From: Oscillospiraceae bacterium
GTDB taxonomy: Bacteria > Bacillota > Clostridia > Oscillospirales > CAG-382
Reading direction: 5' to 3'
Assembly: GCA_015064625.1 (NCBI GenBank)
Contig: SVRW01000014.1
Location: 1-61,003 of the forward strand
Length of the DNA: 61,003 nt
Under the pieces are notes generated by a model. It was not told where the DNA came from, did no database searches, and worked only from the letters and a program-made list of their open reading frames with translations. Position numbers and translations under genes: made by a program. This document shows positions 52,221 through 61,003 of this stretch, in pieces. The number at the start of each line of letters is the position of its first letter. Position 1 is the first letter of the stretch.

Positions 52221-52350
52221 AAGCGGTGTGGCACAAAGTGCGAGTTTTCAAGTTTGAGCTATGCTTAAACGCAGAAAACGACACACGACTGCCACTGGCA
52301 CGTAGCGGAATCAGCGAAGCTGGGTCGGTACACCGTCAGGTGTGCAAAAA

Positions 52351-52378
52351 AAATACCCGAAACTTTTGTTTCGGATAT
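52351..52378. terminator. Terminator after the recombinase remnant
   Basis: ATACCCGAAAC/GTTTCGGATAT (one mismatch). On the - strand T8 follows; on the + strand a T-rich tail is also present. Confidence 0.8.
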
Positions 52379-52387
52379 TTCTTTTTC

Positions 52388-52579
52388 TGGCTCCGCTGAG
52401 CCCCCTTTATTCGAAAGTGATGTCATTCCTGACTTTTCAATATCGTCAAAGGTTACTGTTTGAGAGCCTTTATCATAGTTAAACGTGATTATCATTCTGT
52501 CATCGTACAGGAATATTTTATTGACGAAAGTATCTATAAATCTCTTTCTATGTTCGAAATTGTTAGTGTCAAATGCTTT
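52388..52579 (-). pseudogene. 3' end of a large serine recombinase
   Basis: The frame 52579-52265 is open. Its first part reads FEHRKRFIDTFVNKIFLYDD then MIITFNYDKGSQTVTF, which closely fits the last 60 residues of Bacillota large serine recombinases (RKRLIDxFVNxIYLYDDKxxIxFNY). No catalytic Ser domain is present. It is out of frame with the HsdR fragment to which it is joined. The frame runs on into the terminator, so the native stop is lost or this frame is not used. Confidence 0.6.
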
Positions 52580-53181
52580 TCAGGAGTGCGTAATGTGCCA
52601 TATCGTAAACCTTCGCTATCATTACCAGCCATGCAAAATTGCATTGTTGAAAAAAACTTTTCGATAAAGTTAGCTTTTTGATTGGTAAGATTTTGGCGAA
52701 TCCCTTCAGAAACCGATGTACTGCTACGTTTCAATTCAATAACTGCAAGAGCAATTCCGTTGACATAAATTACAAGATCAGGACGTTTTACATTCTCGCC
52801 CACAACTGTAACTTCTTCCGCAATTGCAAAATCGTTTTTTGAAGCATCAGAAAAATCGATAAAAAATACAGTTTTCGGTGCTTCTCCAGCTTCTTCAACA
52901 ATTTTTGCACCATATTTAAGCAAACGGTAAACCTCTTTGTTTGCATCATATAAACCGTGTTGAAGATTGCCCGAAGTGCGCACAAGTTCATCAATGGCAC
53001 GTCTTGCCACCTTGCCCGAATAGCCACCTTTGCCTGTTAAATAGGAATAAAGACGCTCCTGCATAATGTTGCTGTTTTCGCTGTCATGCAGATCGCCAAG
53101 ATATGTATAATGGAGCTTGTCCACAAAGAATTTTATCACACGCTTTTGTGTTGCTTTTTCTATTTGGTCAATGTGGGGCAT
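52534..53181 (-). pseudogene. hsdR: Type I restriction subunit R, N-terminal fragment (nuclease domain only)
   Basis: The frame encodes 215 of about 1,000 residues. It keeps the N-terminal HsdR start and the PD-(D/E)XK nuclease motif (Asp135, Glu149, Lys151 in PDLVIYVNGIALAVIELK), but all of the helicase motor is missing. The last 15 residues come from recombinase DNA in another frame. GGAGG precedes the ATG, so a truncated nuclease might still be made. It cannot cut as a normal type I enzyme. It follows the DUF262 gene in the hsd operon. Confidence 0.85.
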
Positions 53182-53195
53182 TTTGTTCCTCCTTG

Positions 53196-54899
53196 TTATG
53201 TATCAATTGTAAAGTCAAGTTGATTAAGTTCAAGAATATTGTTATAAATCAATTTCGCTAAAAATTCTGTTCTTTGAGACGCGTTAAATTCTTTACCCAC
53301 ATAACGAGCAGAAGCACCCCTAGCAGAAGCAAAATTTGATTCTCTATATATTTCGTATTTTTCAGATAATGGTTTTGTACTACAGCGTCGATTCAAGGGT
53401 TCTTCTAATGGAATCAAGTTTCCAATTTGTGCGTTCTCTATATTTTCTGAATCTGGAAGCATATGTTCGATAGTAAATTCGTTAATCGAATCATTTTGAG
53501 ATTTGTGCTTTTCAACAACTTCAAGTATAATTTTAACACGATTTTTACATTTTTCTCCTTTATACAAATCATGATAATTAGACCATCCAACATTTTTAAA
53601 TGCATTTATAAACCATTCCAAACCAGGAATTTTTCGTTTCAAACTACTTGCAAACTCTTGAAGCACTTCTTCGCTGTATTCATTTTCAAGCAATTGAGCA
53701 TGCTTGTAAACTACATCCTCTAATCTGTTAGATTTTTCTTCTCCAATAATAGTGTAACATACAAAAAAATTATAAATATATTTGAGTGCCAACTCATATT
53801 TTGTATTGTCTATTTTTTCAAGTTCTTTTTGATGTATTAAACTAAGGATAATAGGTCGAATTTGTTCGAATTTTTTCGCTTTAAAAAACATAAATACTTT
53901 GTATTCTGTCTGAGTGCAGTTTCCGTCTGCTCCAACTGTTGGATGAATAATTTTTTTATAATACTCTGATTTTAATTTAATATCCTCTAACAACTCGGCA
54001 ACGTTTTTGCCACGATAGTTTTTTTGAATGGCATGATAGGGAGAAGAATACTTGTCTCTTATGTCACCAAATTTATGCGTGGTATAATGTTTTACGTATT
54101 TGTTTATTGTAGAACCAACAGATGATTCCATTTCTTCCCACTTTACTTTAGCATCGTCTCTCAATTCTATAGGCTGAATATATCTCATGATAAAATTTTT
54201 AAGGAGTTCATGTGGCTCCAAATCTTGACCACGAGCATTCAATATCTCGAAAATTGTGTACGAATCTTCCTCGGAAGAAGATACAATTTTTACGACAGTC
54301 ACATCCAAAATAGCATCACGAATTGATATCAGTCTCTCATTTGAGTCGTCGTTACTCTCAATATCAGATTTGATAGTAGAGTAGAAATATTTTATAGCTT
54401 CACCAATACATTTATCTTTGCTCTTTGACAATATATGAGTATTAATAAAAGCAGAGATTGAAATATTTCTATCTTCCATAGTTAGTATTGCAGAAGTAAT
54501 GCTACCTATGGATATATGATAATCAGAATTGAGAATATTGAGTTTTTGGTTGCGATTGTTCTTTGACTGCAAATAAGATATCGTGCCCTCAAAAGCATCA
54601 TCCATACTTCTTTCAAAAAACAATTTCATGATTGCAATTAATGCAAAAGTTATTGTAGAAATTCTTTGCTGACCATCAATTATAGTATAATAAGTTAAGT
54701 CATGCTTTTTAGAGGTTTCTTCCAGCACAATACTCCCCATAAAATGAGGCTTTTCTTCGCTTATAGAAAATATAATATCTTCATATAAGTCTTGCCAATT
54801 ATCTTTATTCCAAACATATCTACGTTGATTTCTTGGTATCTCAAAAATTACTTTATTAAGAATACTACCCATAGAATTGTTTTTAGCTTCAAAAGACAT
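53196..54899 (-). CDS. DUF262/DUF1524 protein, GmrSD-like
   Basis: This 567-residue protein has an N-terminal DUF262 domain with DGQQR (75-79) as NTPase/ParB-like motif, and a C-terminal DUF1524 HNH-type nuclease (FTIEHMLPDSENI, His479; NIPL-like IGNLIPL). GmrSD-family proteins restrict modified phage DNA (type IV). ATG 54899 follows GGAGATAAT; seven codons upstream overlap hsdS. It sits between hsdS and hsdR in one operon, an insertion that suggests joint or complementary defence against modified and unmodified DNA. Confidence 0.85.
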   Translation of the reverse strand: MSFEAKNNSMGSILNKVIFEIPRNQRRYVWNKDNWQDLYEDIIFSISEEKPHFMGSIVLEETSKKHDLTYYTIIDGQQRISTITFALIAIMKLFFERSMDDAFEGTISYLQSKNNRNQKLNILNSDYHISIGSITSAILTMEDRNISISAFINTHILSKSKDKCIGEAIKYFYSTIKSDIESNDDSNERLISIRDAILDVTVVKIVSSSEEDSYTIFEILNARGQDLEPHELLKNFIMRYIQPIELRDDAKVKWEEMESSVGSTINKYVKHYTTHKFGDIRDKYSSPYHAIQKNYRGKNVAELLEDIKLKSEYYKKIIHPTVGADGNCTQTEYKVFMFFKAKKFEQIRPIILSLIHQKELEKIDNTKYELALKYIYNFFVCYTIIGEEKSNRLEDVVYKHAQLLENEYSEEVLQEFASSLKRKIPGLEWFINAFKNVGWSNYHDLYKGEKCKNRVKIILEVVEKHKSQNDSINEFTIEHMLPDSENIENAQIGNLIPLEEPLNRRCSTKPLSEKYEIYRESNFASARGASARYVGKEFNASQRTEFLAKLIYNNILELNQLDFTIDT

Positions 54900-54912
54900 T
54901 ATATTATCTCCT

Positions 54913-56082
54913 TTACACAAGTCTAATTTTTCCAGTCAGCAGTTGCTGCATCATGCCTTGTTTGATCTGACGGGTTTTGGCGAGTTTTTGATCCAAGGCT
55001 TCGATTTCATTATCCATATCGGAGAGAATAGAAGCGATAGCGGTTTGTTCCTCGACTATGGGTGGAATTAGAAATTCAAACTGTTCAAAAGTTGGCAGTC
55101 GCAACGAATCCACTGTTGCTTTTACCGTATTTTTTAATGCGTGTTCTCCAAAACTAAACTTCATTTGGTAATAGACATATTTTCCACAAACAAATTCAGA
55201 GAAATCGCTAATTTTATAAACTCGTTGATGCCAATCAAATTTCCCATTTATATAATGAAATATTTGCCCAATATTTCCTTCACCGGGAATCAGTATTGCT
55301 TCACCATCGTACGAATATGAATTTATTCGTTCAACTTGTTGTGAGCGAACAAAGAACGGATATTTGCCGTCATCAGTTTTCTGCTCGTTGTTTTTATCGC
55401 CGGTTTTAATTTTAGAAACACTTCCAAGTTGAATTGGTTTCCAGTCACCATCAAATCCAGGCAATCGTTTTTCGCCTGTCAAAAGCTCCTGCGTTGCGCC
55501 TTGCTTGATGGCTTTTTTCTTTGCAATCAGCTTTTCAAGTGAGGAAATCATACTGTCCACATCCGAAAGCGCCTCGGCAATGAGGTTTTGTTCTTCTATA
55601 TTTATCGGGATTTTTATTTTTATATTTGATAATGTCGCAGGATTAATAGCCGGATAACTCGTGCCTGTACAATTATCAAGAACAACACTTAAAAAATCAT
55701 CAGTATGTAAATAATGATACAGATATTTTGAAACGGATTTATTTTTCAAACTTCGAATAATAGCATATCCAGTTGACGCTATATATTGCTTGGAATCAAA
55801 GTCCACAAATAGATTGTTTTGTTGATATGGACGTACTGTTTGATATAAAATATCATTGCGTTTAAAATAGCGTTGTGCTCTACTTGGAGCATCAGCTTTG
55901 TTTATTAGCTTTTTATTAACGAGTATTCCACCTACAACACTTTCTAAATCAATGTAGAAAAATTCCTGTAACATTTTGCAATCACTACACGGATTAATTT
56001 CGCTAATTTTCTGAAGAGGATAAATTTCCCAATCTTCTGGAATTACACCAATCTCAGTTTGCTTATATCCTTGTTTTACCAT
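54913..56082 (-). CDS. hsdS: Type I restriction specificity subunit S
   Basis: This 389-residue protein has two target recognition domains (about 15-170 and 215-355), each followed by a conserved helix (DSMISSLEKLIAKKKAIKQG and NEIEALDQKLAKTRQIKQG) with the QELLTGEKRL/QQLLTGKIRL ends. It sets the DNA target of the HsdM complex; the bipartite site is unknown. It overlaps hsdM by 7 bases. The two helix repeats are only similar, not identical at DNA level, and no recombinase gene for S-gene switching is present. Confidence 0.93.
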   Translation of the reverse strand: MVKQGYKQTEIGVIPEDWEIYPLQKISEINPCSDCKMLQEFFYIDLESVVGGILVNKKLINKADAPSRAQRYFKRNDILYQTVRPYQQNNLFVDFDSKQYIASTGYAIIRSLKNKSVSKYLYHYLHTDDFLSVVLDNCTGTSYPAINPATLSNIKIKIPINIEEQNLIAEALSDVDSMISSLEKLIAKKKAIKQGATQELLTGEKRLPGFDGDWKPIQLGSVSKIKTGDKNNEQKTDDGKYPFFVRSQQVERINSYSYDGEAILIPGEGNIGQIFHYINGKFDWHQRVYKISDFSEFVCGKYVYYQMKFSFGEHALKNTVKATVDSLRLPTFEQFEFLIPPIVEEQTAIASILSDMDNEIEALDQKLAKTRQIKQGMMQQLLTGKIRLV

Positions 56083-58520
56083 ACAAACCCCATTTTCTTC
56101 AAATGTTTCCTGACTTTTGATTCATAAGATTCTACTTCGCTTTCAAGAGATGGAAGTGTATTTTCATAACGCTCCGCAAGTTCCGAAACACGTCCCGCAA
56201 TTTCGTGAGACGTGGTAACGTAAAGTGCCTTGATGCCATCAAAAATGGTATAGTACCACTTGCGATTAACAAGAAGCTCCTTGATCTCGTCAATGGTCAG
56301 CTCGTTATACTTTGCTTTACAAGCCTCGTCCAATGCTGCATTCAAATCCTTGACAAGCTTGGTATATTCCTTAACCTTGGTAGAAAGATCTGCGTATTCG
56401 CAAAGAATGACAAGTTCCTCACTCTTTGGATCAGTCTTCTTCAACTCCTTGATCTTGGCATTTACTGCCTTGGCATCGACCGCATCCTTGTCGTTCAAAT
56501 AATCTGCAAGAACGCCGCCCTCTGCAGTTTGTTCCTCAACCAGTTCGTCCAGTTTTCCCTGTGTCTCGTCACAAATTGCCTGTGCTTCATCAATTTTTGA
56601 GCGTTCAGCCGCAAAAAATGCCGCTTCAATCAAAGCTTTGGGGATGAGTTTTCCTTCCCAGCCCTTGTACTTTTTCTTTTCCTTTTTGGTCTTCTTATCT
56701 TCGGAAATCTCGTAAATATCCTCAGTTTCACGACCTGCTTCGTATCCGTCCTGAACAAGCACGAATACATCGTCAGCCATTACTTCCTGCCAATAGGAAA
56801 GGAGAACCTGATATACATCATATTTGTCAACAAGCTCAATATCAGCATATTTGGTTATAAGGATTTCAGAAAGGTCTACAATATACGGTTTAAGTTCAAC
56901 AAATTCGTCTATATTACGAAGACCTTCATCAACTTCATTCATCCAAGAGTCAAAAGCGTTGTCTATACGTTCAGCATACTCTGAAAATTCTTCATCAGCA
57001 TATACAGTTGAACGCACTTCATCTTTATCAACGTTAAGCTTGTAATAACCATCACGCTGATGGGAGAAAAGTTTCTCTTTCAGCTTCGGAAAAAGTGTCC
57101 AATATCTCTCCATAGAATCCACGTCAACGGCAGGGATGCCACCATGAAGATGTGCATCAATATCCTGCAAATCTTCGGGAGTTGAACTATCAATATATCG
57201 TGGTATATTGAGATTGTAATCATTCTTATCTTTTATTTCTTCATTTGGAACAAAACGAGCATATTTTGGATCATCAGTAATTTGCTCGTTGAACGTAGTA
57301 ACGATTTTATAAATATCCTGTTCACGCAAACGATTTTTATTTCCATCTTTAACAAAATCGTGACTTGCATCTATCATAAATATACCAGCACGCTCGTCCG
57401 AATCTGATTTATCAATAACAATAATACAAGCAGGAATTCCAGTACCATAAAACAAGTTAGCAGGAAGACCAATAATTCCCTTGATATATCCTTTGTCAAT
57501 GATAGCTTTTCTGATTGTTGCTTCAGCGTTACCTCTGAAAAGCACACCATGAGGGAGAATAACTGCGGCTTTACCAGTCGATTTAAGGGATTTCAGAATA
57601 TGCAAAAGCCATGCGAAGTCACCGTTTTTCTCAGGTGGAGTATCACCATATCCTGAAAAACGACCAAAATCTTTTAATCCGTCAGTCCAATTCTTAAGTG
57701 AAAAAGGTGGGTTTGCAACTGCGAAGTCAAAACGTTTGAGGACGGAAGCGTCATTATCCTCTCTATAATGAGGATCAGAAAAAGTATTTCCTGCATAAAT
57801 TTCTCCAGTTGCTTTATTATGAAGAACAAGATTCATTTTTGCAAGACCAGCAGTTGTAATTTCTTTTTCCTGACCATAAATAGCAACGTCTATAGGAGCT
57901 TCATCAGCTGCACGAATAAGAAGCGAGCCAGAACCACATGCAGGATCATATACTGATGTGTCGGGATCGTCCACTTTGTCAATTCCAATAACTTTGGCAA
58001 GGATTCGGGAAACCTCAGCAGGTGTATAAAACTGCCCTTTGCTTTTTCCACTTTCAGTTGCAAAGTTACGCATCAAATATTCATAAGCATCGCCAAGAAT
58101 ATCGTCTCCAGCAGCTTTGTTGTTTTTGAAATCAAACTCTGGACGTTGAAATATAGCAATCAGTCCAGTGAGCTTGTCGATCATTTCCTGACCTTTTCCT
58201 AATTTAGCTTCGTCATTAAATCGAGCGTTTGTAATAACCCCAAAAAGATTATTATTTTCAGCTTCAGCAAGTTTGGATATAACTTTATCCATTTCTTCGC
58301 CTATATTTTTATTGCCTTTAAGGTTCACAAGGTCGTCAAAGCTGCCACCTTCGGGAACGGTAATATCTGCATATTTTACATCTTTAAATTTATCGGTTAC
58401 ATACTTAACAAACAAAAGTGTTAAAATGTAATCTTTATACTGCGAAGCATCCATGCCACCGCGCAATTTATCACAACTTGCCCACAGAGAACTGTATAAT
58501 TCATTTTTCTTTATAGCCAT
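56076..58520 (-). CDS. hsdM: Type I DNA methyltransferase subunit M
   Basis: This 814-residue adenine methyltransferase starts with the HsdM N domain (LWASCDKLRGGMDASQYKDYILTLLFVKYVTDKF). It has GQFYTPAEVSRILAK, SAM motif I DPACGSGSLL (Asp192) and catalytic NPPF from Asn270. The C-terminal third (about 520-814) is long, charged and partly coiled-coil, which makes it longer than usual (about 500-550). It should form M2S with HsdS and methylate host DNA. The ribosome site is weak (AGATAGGTAATAG). AbiEii lies 17 bases upstream. Confidence 0.95.
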   Translation of the reverse strand: MAIKKNELYSSLWASCDKLRGGMDASQYKDYILTLLFVKYVTDKFKDVKYADITVPEGGSFDDLVNLKGNKNIGEEMDKVISKLAEAENNNLFGVITNARFNDEAKLGKGQEMIDKLTGLIAIFQRPEFDFKNNKAAGDDILGDAYEYLMRNFATESGKSKGQFYTPAEVSRILAKVIGIDKVDDPDTSVYDPACGSGSLLIRAADEAPIDVAIYGQEKEITTAGLAKMNLVLHNKATGEIYAGNTFSDPHYREDNDASVLKRFDFAVANPPFSLKNWTDGLKDFGRFSGYGDTPPEKNGDFAWLLHILKSLKSTGKAAVILPHGVLFRGNAEATIRKAIIDKGYIKGIIGLPANLFYGTGIPACIIVIDKSDSDERAGIFMIDASHDFVKDGNKNRLREQDIYKIVTTFNEQITDDPKYARFVPNEEIKDKNDYNLNIPRYIDSSTPEDLQDIDAHLHGGIPAVDVDSMERYWTLFPKLKEKLFSHQRDGYYKLNVDKDEVRSTVYADEEFSEYAERIDNAFDSWMNEVDEGLRNIDEFVELKPYIVDLSEILITKYADIELVDKYDVYQVLLSYWQEVMADDVFVLVQDGYEAGRETEDIYEISEDKKTKKEKKKYKGWEGKLIPKALIEAAFFAAERSKIDEAQAICDETQGKLDELVEEQTAEGGVLADYLNDKDAVDAKAVNAKIKELKKTDPKSEELVILCEYADLSTKVKEYTKLVKDLNAALDEACKAKYNELTIDEIKELLVNRKWYYTIFDGIKALYVTTSHEIAGRVSELAERYENTLPSLESEVESYESKVRKHLKKMGFVW

Positions 58521-58537
58521 TTCTATTACCTATCTTC

Positions 58538-59536
58538 TTAAAAATTGTTTACTTCCGTCTCGAGTTTTTCTATACCGACCATAATCTCTTCAAAGGTCGG
58601 CCTTTCACCGAACAACATATTCTGCATATGTTCGTAGTCGGTGCGAAGCTTGTCGAGGTTATAGTCGGGAGGCATCAATCGCATAGTACCACGTTTGGCA
58701 AGGTCGTATCTCGCCCATGGGCAACGGTAGAACTTATCCTTAAAATCCACCACGCGCGTAAGCAAGTCATTATCTGCAAGCGCGTTGTCTTTTACTTCGG
58801 TCTGCATCATTCGATACAGATCGTAATAATGGCGGGAATATCTCGTTGGGAAAGGTCTGTTTTCTTCTCTGAAAGCTTCTCTATGTAGTATAGTAACCTT
58901 TTCCCAAAAAGTACGTTCTGGCAAAACGGTCAAAATTTCAGTAGTTGGTTGTGTGAAAACACGTGCGTACTTCTCTGCTGCATATGGCGTGATATACGCA
59001 ACCTTTACAGGCGTCCAAGCAGCAAGAGCACCGATTTCAAGCCTGATCTCTTGAAGAATCGACGTGTCAGAAAAACTATTTGGATATGCGATTTTCACGG
59101 TCTGCAAATCGTTATCGTCAATAAAACATTTGACGTTTTCGCCAAGCTCAACGGTAAGATCTGCTACGATGGCAGGAAGAAACGTATCACGCAAAAAACT
59201 CTCGGCTCTCGTATTCGCTTCTTTATTGAAAATATCCTGCTTCGTATTGCTACGCACTTCCCACGGCTCGTTAATTCCATAGCCGAGAACTCGCCAATCA
59301 AGAATTAAATCAATATCTTCAGAGAATCGTTCAATAAGTCCATAAGCTTTAGAAAGGCTTGTTCCACCCTTAAAAGCGAGGTTATCCTTCCAAGTGCAAC
59401 GGTGAAAAAGATAGTCAAGCATATAGCAAACCCAAAAATCTTTTTCAATAATTGCTTCACTCATACCCATTTTAGCAGAGGTGTTTTGGAACAAAGCTTC
59501 ACGGTCACGAGCAGGTATTGTGGCTATATTCCTCAT
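58538..59536 (-). CDS. abiEii: AbiEii-type nucleotidyltransferase toxin
   Basis: This 332-residue protein is the toxin half of a type IV toxin-antitoxin system. The nucleotidyltransferase motif is FKGGTSLSK (Ser60, Lys63) followed by FSEDIDL (Asp74, Asp76); such toxins modify tRNA ends or other RNAs. TTILHREAFREENRPFPTRYSRHYYDLY-like residues (KVTILHREA, RHYYDLYRM) are typical of PF08843. ATG 59536 overlaps the AbiEi stop (ATGA), so expression is coupled to the antitoxin. It is next to the hsd operon and could lie on the same mRNA. Confidence 0.92.
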   Translation of the reverse strand: MRNIATIPARDREALFQNTSAKMGMSEAIIEKDFWVCYMLDYLFHRCTWKDNLAFKGGTSLSKAYGLIERFSEDIDLILDWRVLGYGINEPWEVRSNTKQDIFNKEANTRAESFLRDTFLPAIVADLTVELGENVKCFIDDNDLQTVKIAYPNSFSDTSILQEIRLEIGALAAWTPVKVAYITPYAAEKYARVFTQPTTEILTVLPERTFWEKVTILHREAFREENRPFPTRYSRHYYDLYRMMQTEVKDNALADNDLLTRVVDFKDKFYRCPWARYDLAKRGTMRLMPPDYNLDKLRTDYEHMQNMLFGERPTFEEIMVGIEKLETEVNNF

Positions 59537-60147
59537 TTTGCTCCTCCACAAATTTCTTTAATTATATCGTATATCCACGCTGTTGCATACTTTGATTCTG
59601 CAAACATCGTTGCTTTTTCATCATCCGTGATCGTTGATGAAATCTTGCTAATAATATCATCAGTAATGTTTTCTTTACCAAGTGCTTTTAATGCTTGAAT
59701 GACAAGAGCAGTTTTATAAGAAATTTTCGATATTTCTTTGTTAGTAGTTCGCTTGAATTTTATTGTTGTATTGCCGTAGGTGTATTCTTTGTATGTTCCG
59801 TCACTAACGTAAAGCCAAATTGCAGGAACTTGTGTTGAAAGTCCGAGCATATTAAGCGCAGTATCACCGCAAGGAACAATAGTCCAACCATAATTTCGAG
59901 CAAGTGCATGAGCTACTTTGTCGGGCTTAGGTTCGATATACTCGCCTAAAAACTCGTTATACTCTGGGAAATCATAAACACCTCGCATAATACGACGAAT
60001 TTTTCCATCTTCCTCAAGGCGTGACAAAACCTTGCGAATGGCAGCATCATCCGCAAGATCAGAAAAGTCAGATATAATAAAAACTTCGCCCTTGGGCATT
60101 GATTCAATTCGAAAATTTATAGGATCAAAACAATTAATTCGTGCCAT
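59533..60147 (-). CDS. abiEi: AbiEi-type antitoxin/repressor
   Basis: This 204-residue protein has an N-terminal winged helix (AAIRKVLSRLEEDGKIRRIMRGVYDFP) and the DUF6088/AbiEi C-terminal domain (HALARNYGWTIVPCGDTALNMLGLSTQVP). AbiEi antitoxins do not bind the toxin directly in type IV systems, and they repress their own operon. Inverted repeats around the promoter fit this. ATG 60147 follows GAGGTG. First gene of the AbiE-hsd region. Confidence 0.92.
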   Translation of the reverse strand: MARINCFDPINFRIESMPKGEVFIISDFSDLADDAAIRKVLSRLEEDGKIRRIMRGVYDFPEYNEFLGEYIEPKPDKVAHALARNYGWTIVPCGDTALNMLGLSTQVPAIWLYVSDGTYKEYTYGNTTIKFKRTTNKEISKISYKTALVIQALKALGKENITDDIISKISSTITDDEKATMFAESKYATAWIYDIIKEICGGAK

Positions 60148-60158
60148 ACTGTCACCTC

Positions 60159-60196
60159 GTCACAAATATTATACACTTTTTGTGACAATTTATCAA
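60159..60196 (-). promoter_or_regulatory. AbiE promoter with inverted-repeat operator
   Basis: On the - strand TTGATA (60196-60191), 17 bases, TATAAT (60173-60168). GTCACAAA (60159-60166) and TTTGTGAC (60179-60186) flank the -10 box symmetrically. AbiEi binding there would shut off the promoter. Confidence 0.75.
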
Positions 60197-60254
60197 TAGG
60201 TTTTGAAAAAAATTTTTTTAAAACTAAACCTTTGCATTAAAATGGTATATTAAC

Positions 60255-60362
<108 letters not shown>

Positions 60363-60653
60363 GCTGTGGCTATTTTTTTACACAGCTTTTTTCACGTCCA
60401 TAATGTCCGTTTTTCGTTGAATTTATGGACTCTACGAACCAAATGGAAACTAATCTCGTCCATTATTTTCACCACGTCCACGAACTTATATGTCAGAAAA
60501 TATGTCAGTAAAAAACACCATCAAACACAACAGAACCAATGACAATTTAATAACTTCACATAGGCTCTTTTTCTGTTGAACGCAGTATAACACATTTACA
60601 AACACAAATCAATGACATTATGTTGACTCATAAAAATATTTTTGAATTCTTTC
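60363..60653. other. Non-coding stretch beside the tRNA fragment
   Basis: No gene is seen. CACGTCCA occurs at 60393-60400 and 60473-60480, GTCCAT variants lie between, and TATGTCAG repeats at 60489 and 60501. Short direct repeats next to an att-like end could be integrase arm sites. Confidence 0.45.
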
Positions 60654-61003
60654 TTATGATTCCTTTATCGACACACCGGATACTTCCACTTCAACATTTA
60701 CGATATCTTTCTTGCTAAAGCTGTAGCGGGAAAAAGGTTTCTCCCCGTTGGCACACAATGCTAATTCTGAAGTTTCTTTATAATCCACCGTCTTGCCGGA
60801 TGCATCCTTAAAATAAATCTTCAAATCAATGCGAGCCAAATTATAATCGCTTTCGTTTCTTATAATCCCGTCAACGCGAAAACTTCCGCTTGTGGATTTT
60901 TCCACGACTACATCAATCACCAATTTTGTTTTAATGTTCTCAACAAGAGACGTTTGGTCTGAAGTATTCGGCTCTCTCAAGATGAAGTCGACACTAACAT
61001 TAA
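60654..61003 (-). CDS. Protein with FxLYD-like C-terminal domain (partial)
   Basis: The frame is open to the right window edge, so only the C-terminal 116 or so residues are seen. They form a beta-sandwich pattern (VVEKSTSGSFRVDGIIRNESDYNLARIDLKIYFKDASGKTV ... NVEVEVSGVSI) like FxLYD/DUF domains of secreted Bacillota proteins. TTG at 60980 is not its start, because the frame continues upstream. Function unknown; the N-terminal part (signal or membrane anchor) lies outside. Confidence 0.6.
   Translation of the reverse strand, partial: NVSVDFILREPNTSDQTSLVENIKTKLVIDVVVEKSTSGSFRVDGIIRNESDYNLARIDLKIYFKDASGKTVDYKETSELALCANGEKPFSRYSFSKKDIVNVEVEVSGVSIKES

Noticed and set aside
52265..52495. 76-residue - strand frame as a new small gene
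   Set aside because: It is the tail of the serine recombinase remnant and reads through a terminator hairpin; there is no proper ribosome site.
54913..56082. Phase-variable hsdS by inverted repeats
   Set aside because: The two helix regions are similar in protein but not long identical DNA repeats, and there is no second S gene or invertase in the window.

Overview
The window looks like an AT-rich Clostridia chromosome, probably a gut Oscillospiraceae/Ruminococcaceae-type anaerobe. Pointers are consensus sigma-A promoters (TTGACA, 17 bp, TATAAT), strong GGAGG ribosome sites, Gram-positive lipoprotein signals with Ser/Glu-rich linkers, a tryptophan T-box, an L10 leader, an anaerobic NrdG activase and ferredoxin-type cluster proteins. 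The species cannot be named from sequence alone.

Region 1 (1-13.9 kb, mostly + strand) holds the end of a COG4120/COG1101-type ABC importer, a flavin-binding protein, then a glycan-use locus: three surface lipoprotein enzymes (type I pullulanase, GH53 endo-galactanase, GH13 amylase), an alpha-glucan-binding lipoprotein with an extra C-terminal SusE/SusF-like module, two permeases and an MsmX-type ATPase. Starch is cut outside the cell, and the oligosaccharides are captured and imported. RNA hairpins between malE and malF probably set the protein ratio.

Region 2 (13.9-31.2 kb) is mixed housekeeping: a SulP transporter, a GT4 glycosyltransferase, a GH20-nrdG-nadE operon, argG-argH behind ArgR-like operators, a GtrA/FAD oxidoreductase/GT-C operon for lipid-linked sugar transfer, and a fused ABC-FtsX exporter.

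Region 3 (31.2-47.5 kb) has small accessory genes (SLOG protein, XRE regulator, DUF4143 ATPase, VanX-like dipeptidase), an orphan trpB behind a Trp T-box, a HAD phosphatase, a GH78-like enzyme, an aldo/keto reductase, an orphan NADAR-type gene with an unknown partner, rplJ-rplL behind an L10 leader, and a cytosolic GH2 beta-galactosidase. Several short direct repeats and a gene remnant lie between genes.

Region 4 (47.7-60.3 kb, all - strand) is a defence island: an ApeA-like HEPN protein, a single-chain MmeI-like type IIG enzyme, a type I hsdM-hsdS pair with a GmrSD-like DUF262/DUF1524 gene and an HsdR cut down to its nuclease domain, and an AbiE toxin-antitoxin pair with its operator. The HsdR break joins the 3' end of a large serine recombinase. 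A 66-bp repeat (tRNA terminator plus tRNA end) flanks the 8-kb block from the HsdR stub to AbiE, and the right copy still carries the 3' half of a tRNA-Asn gene, so the block has probably grown by insertion at a tRNA gene. The last gene is cut by the window edge.
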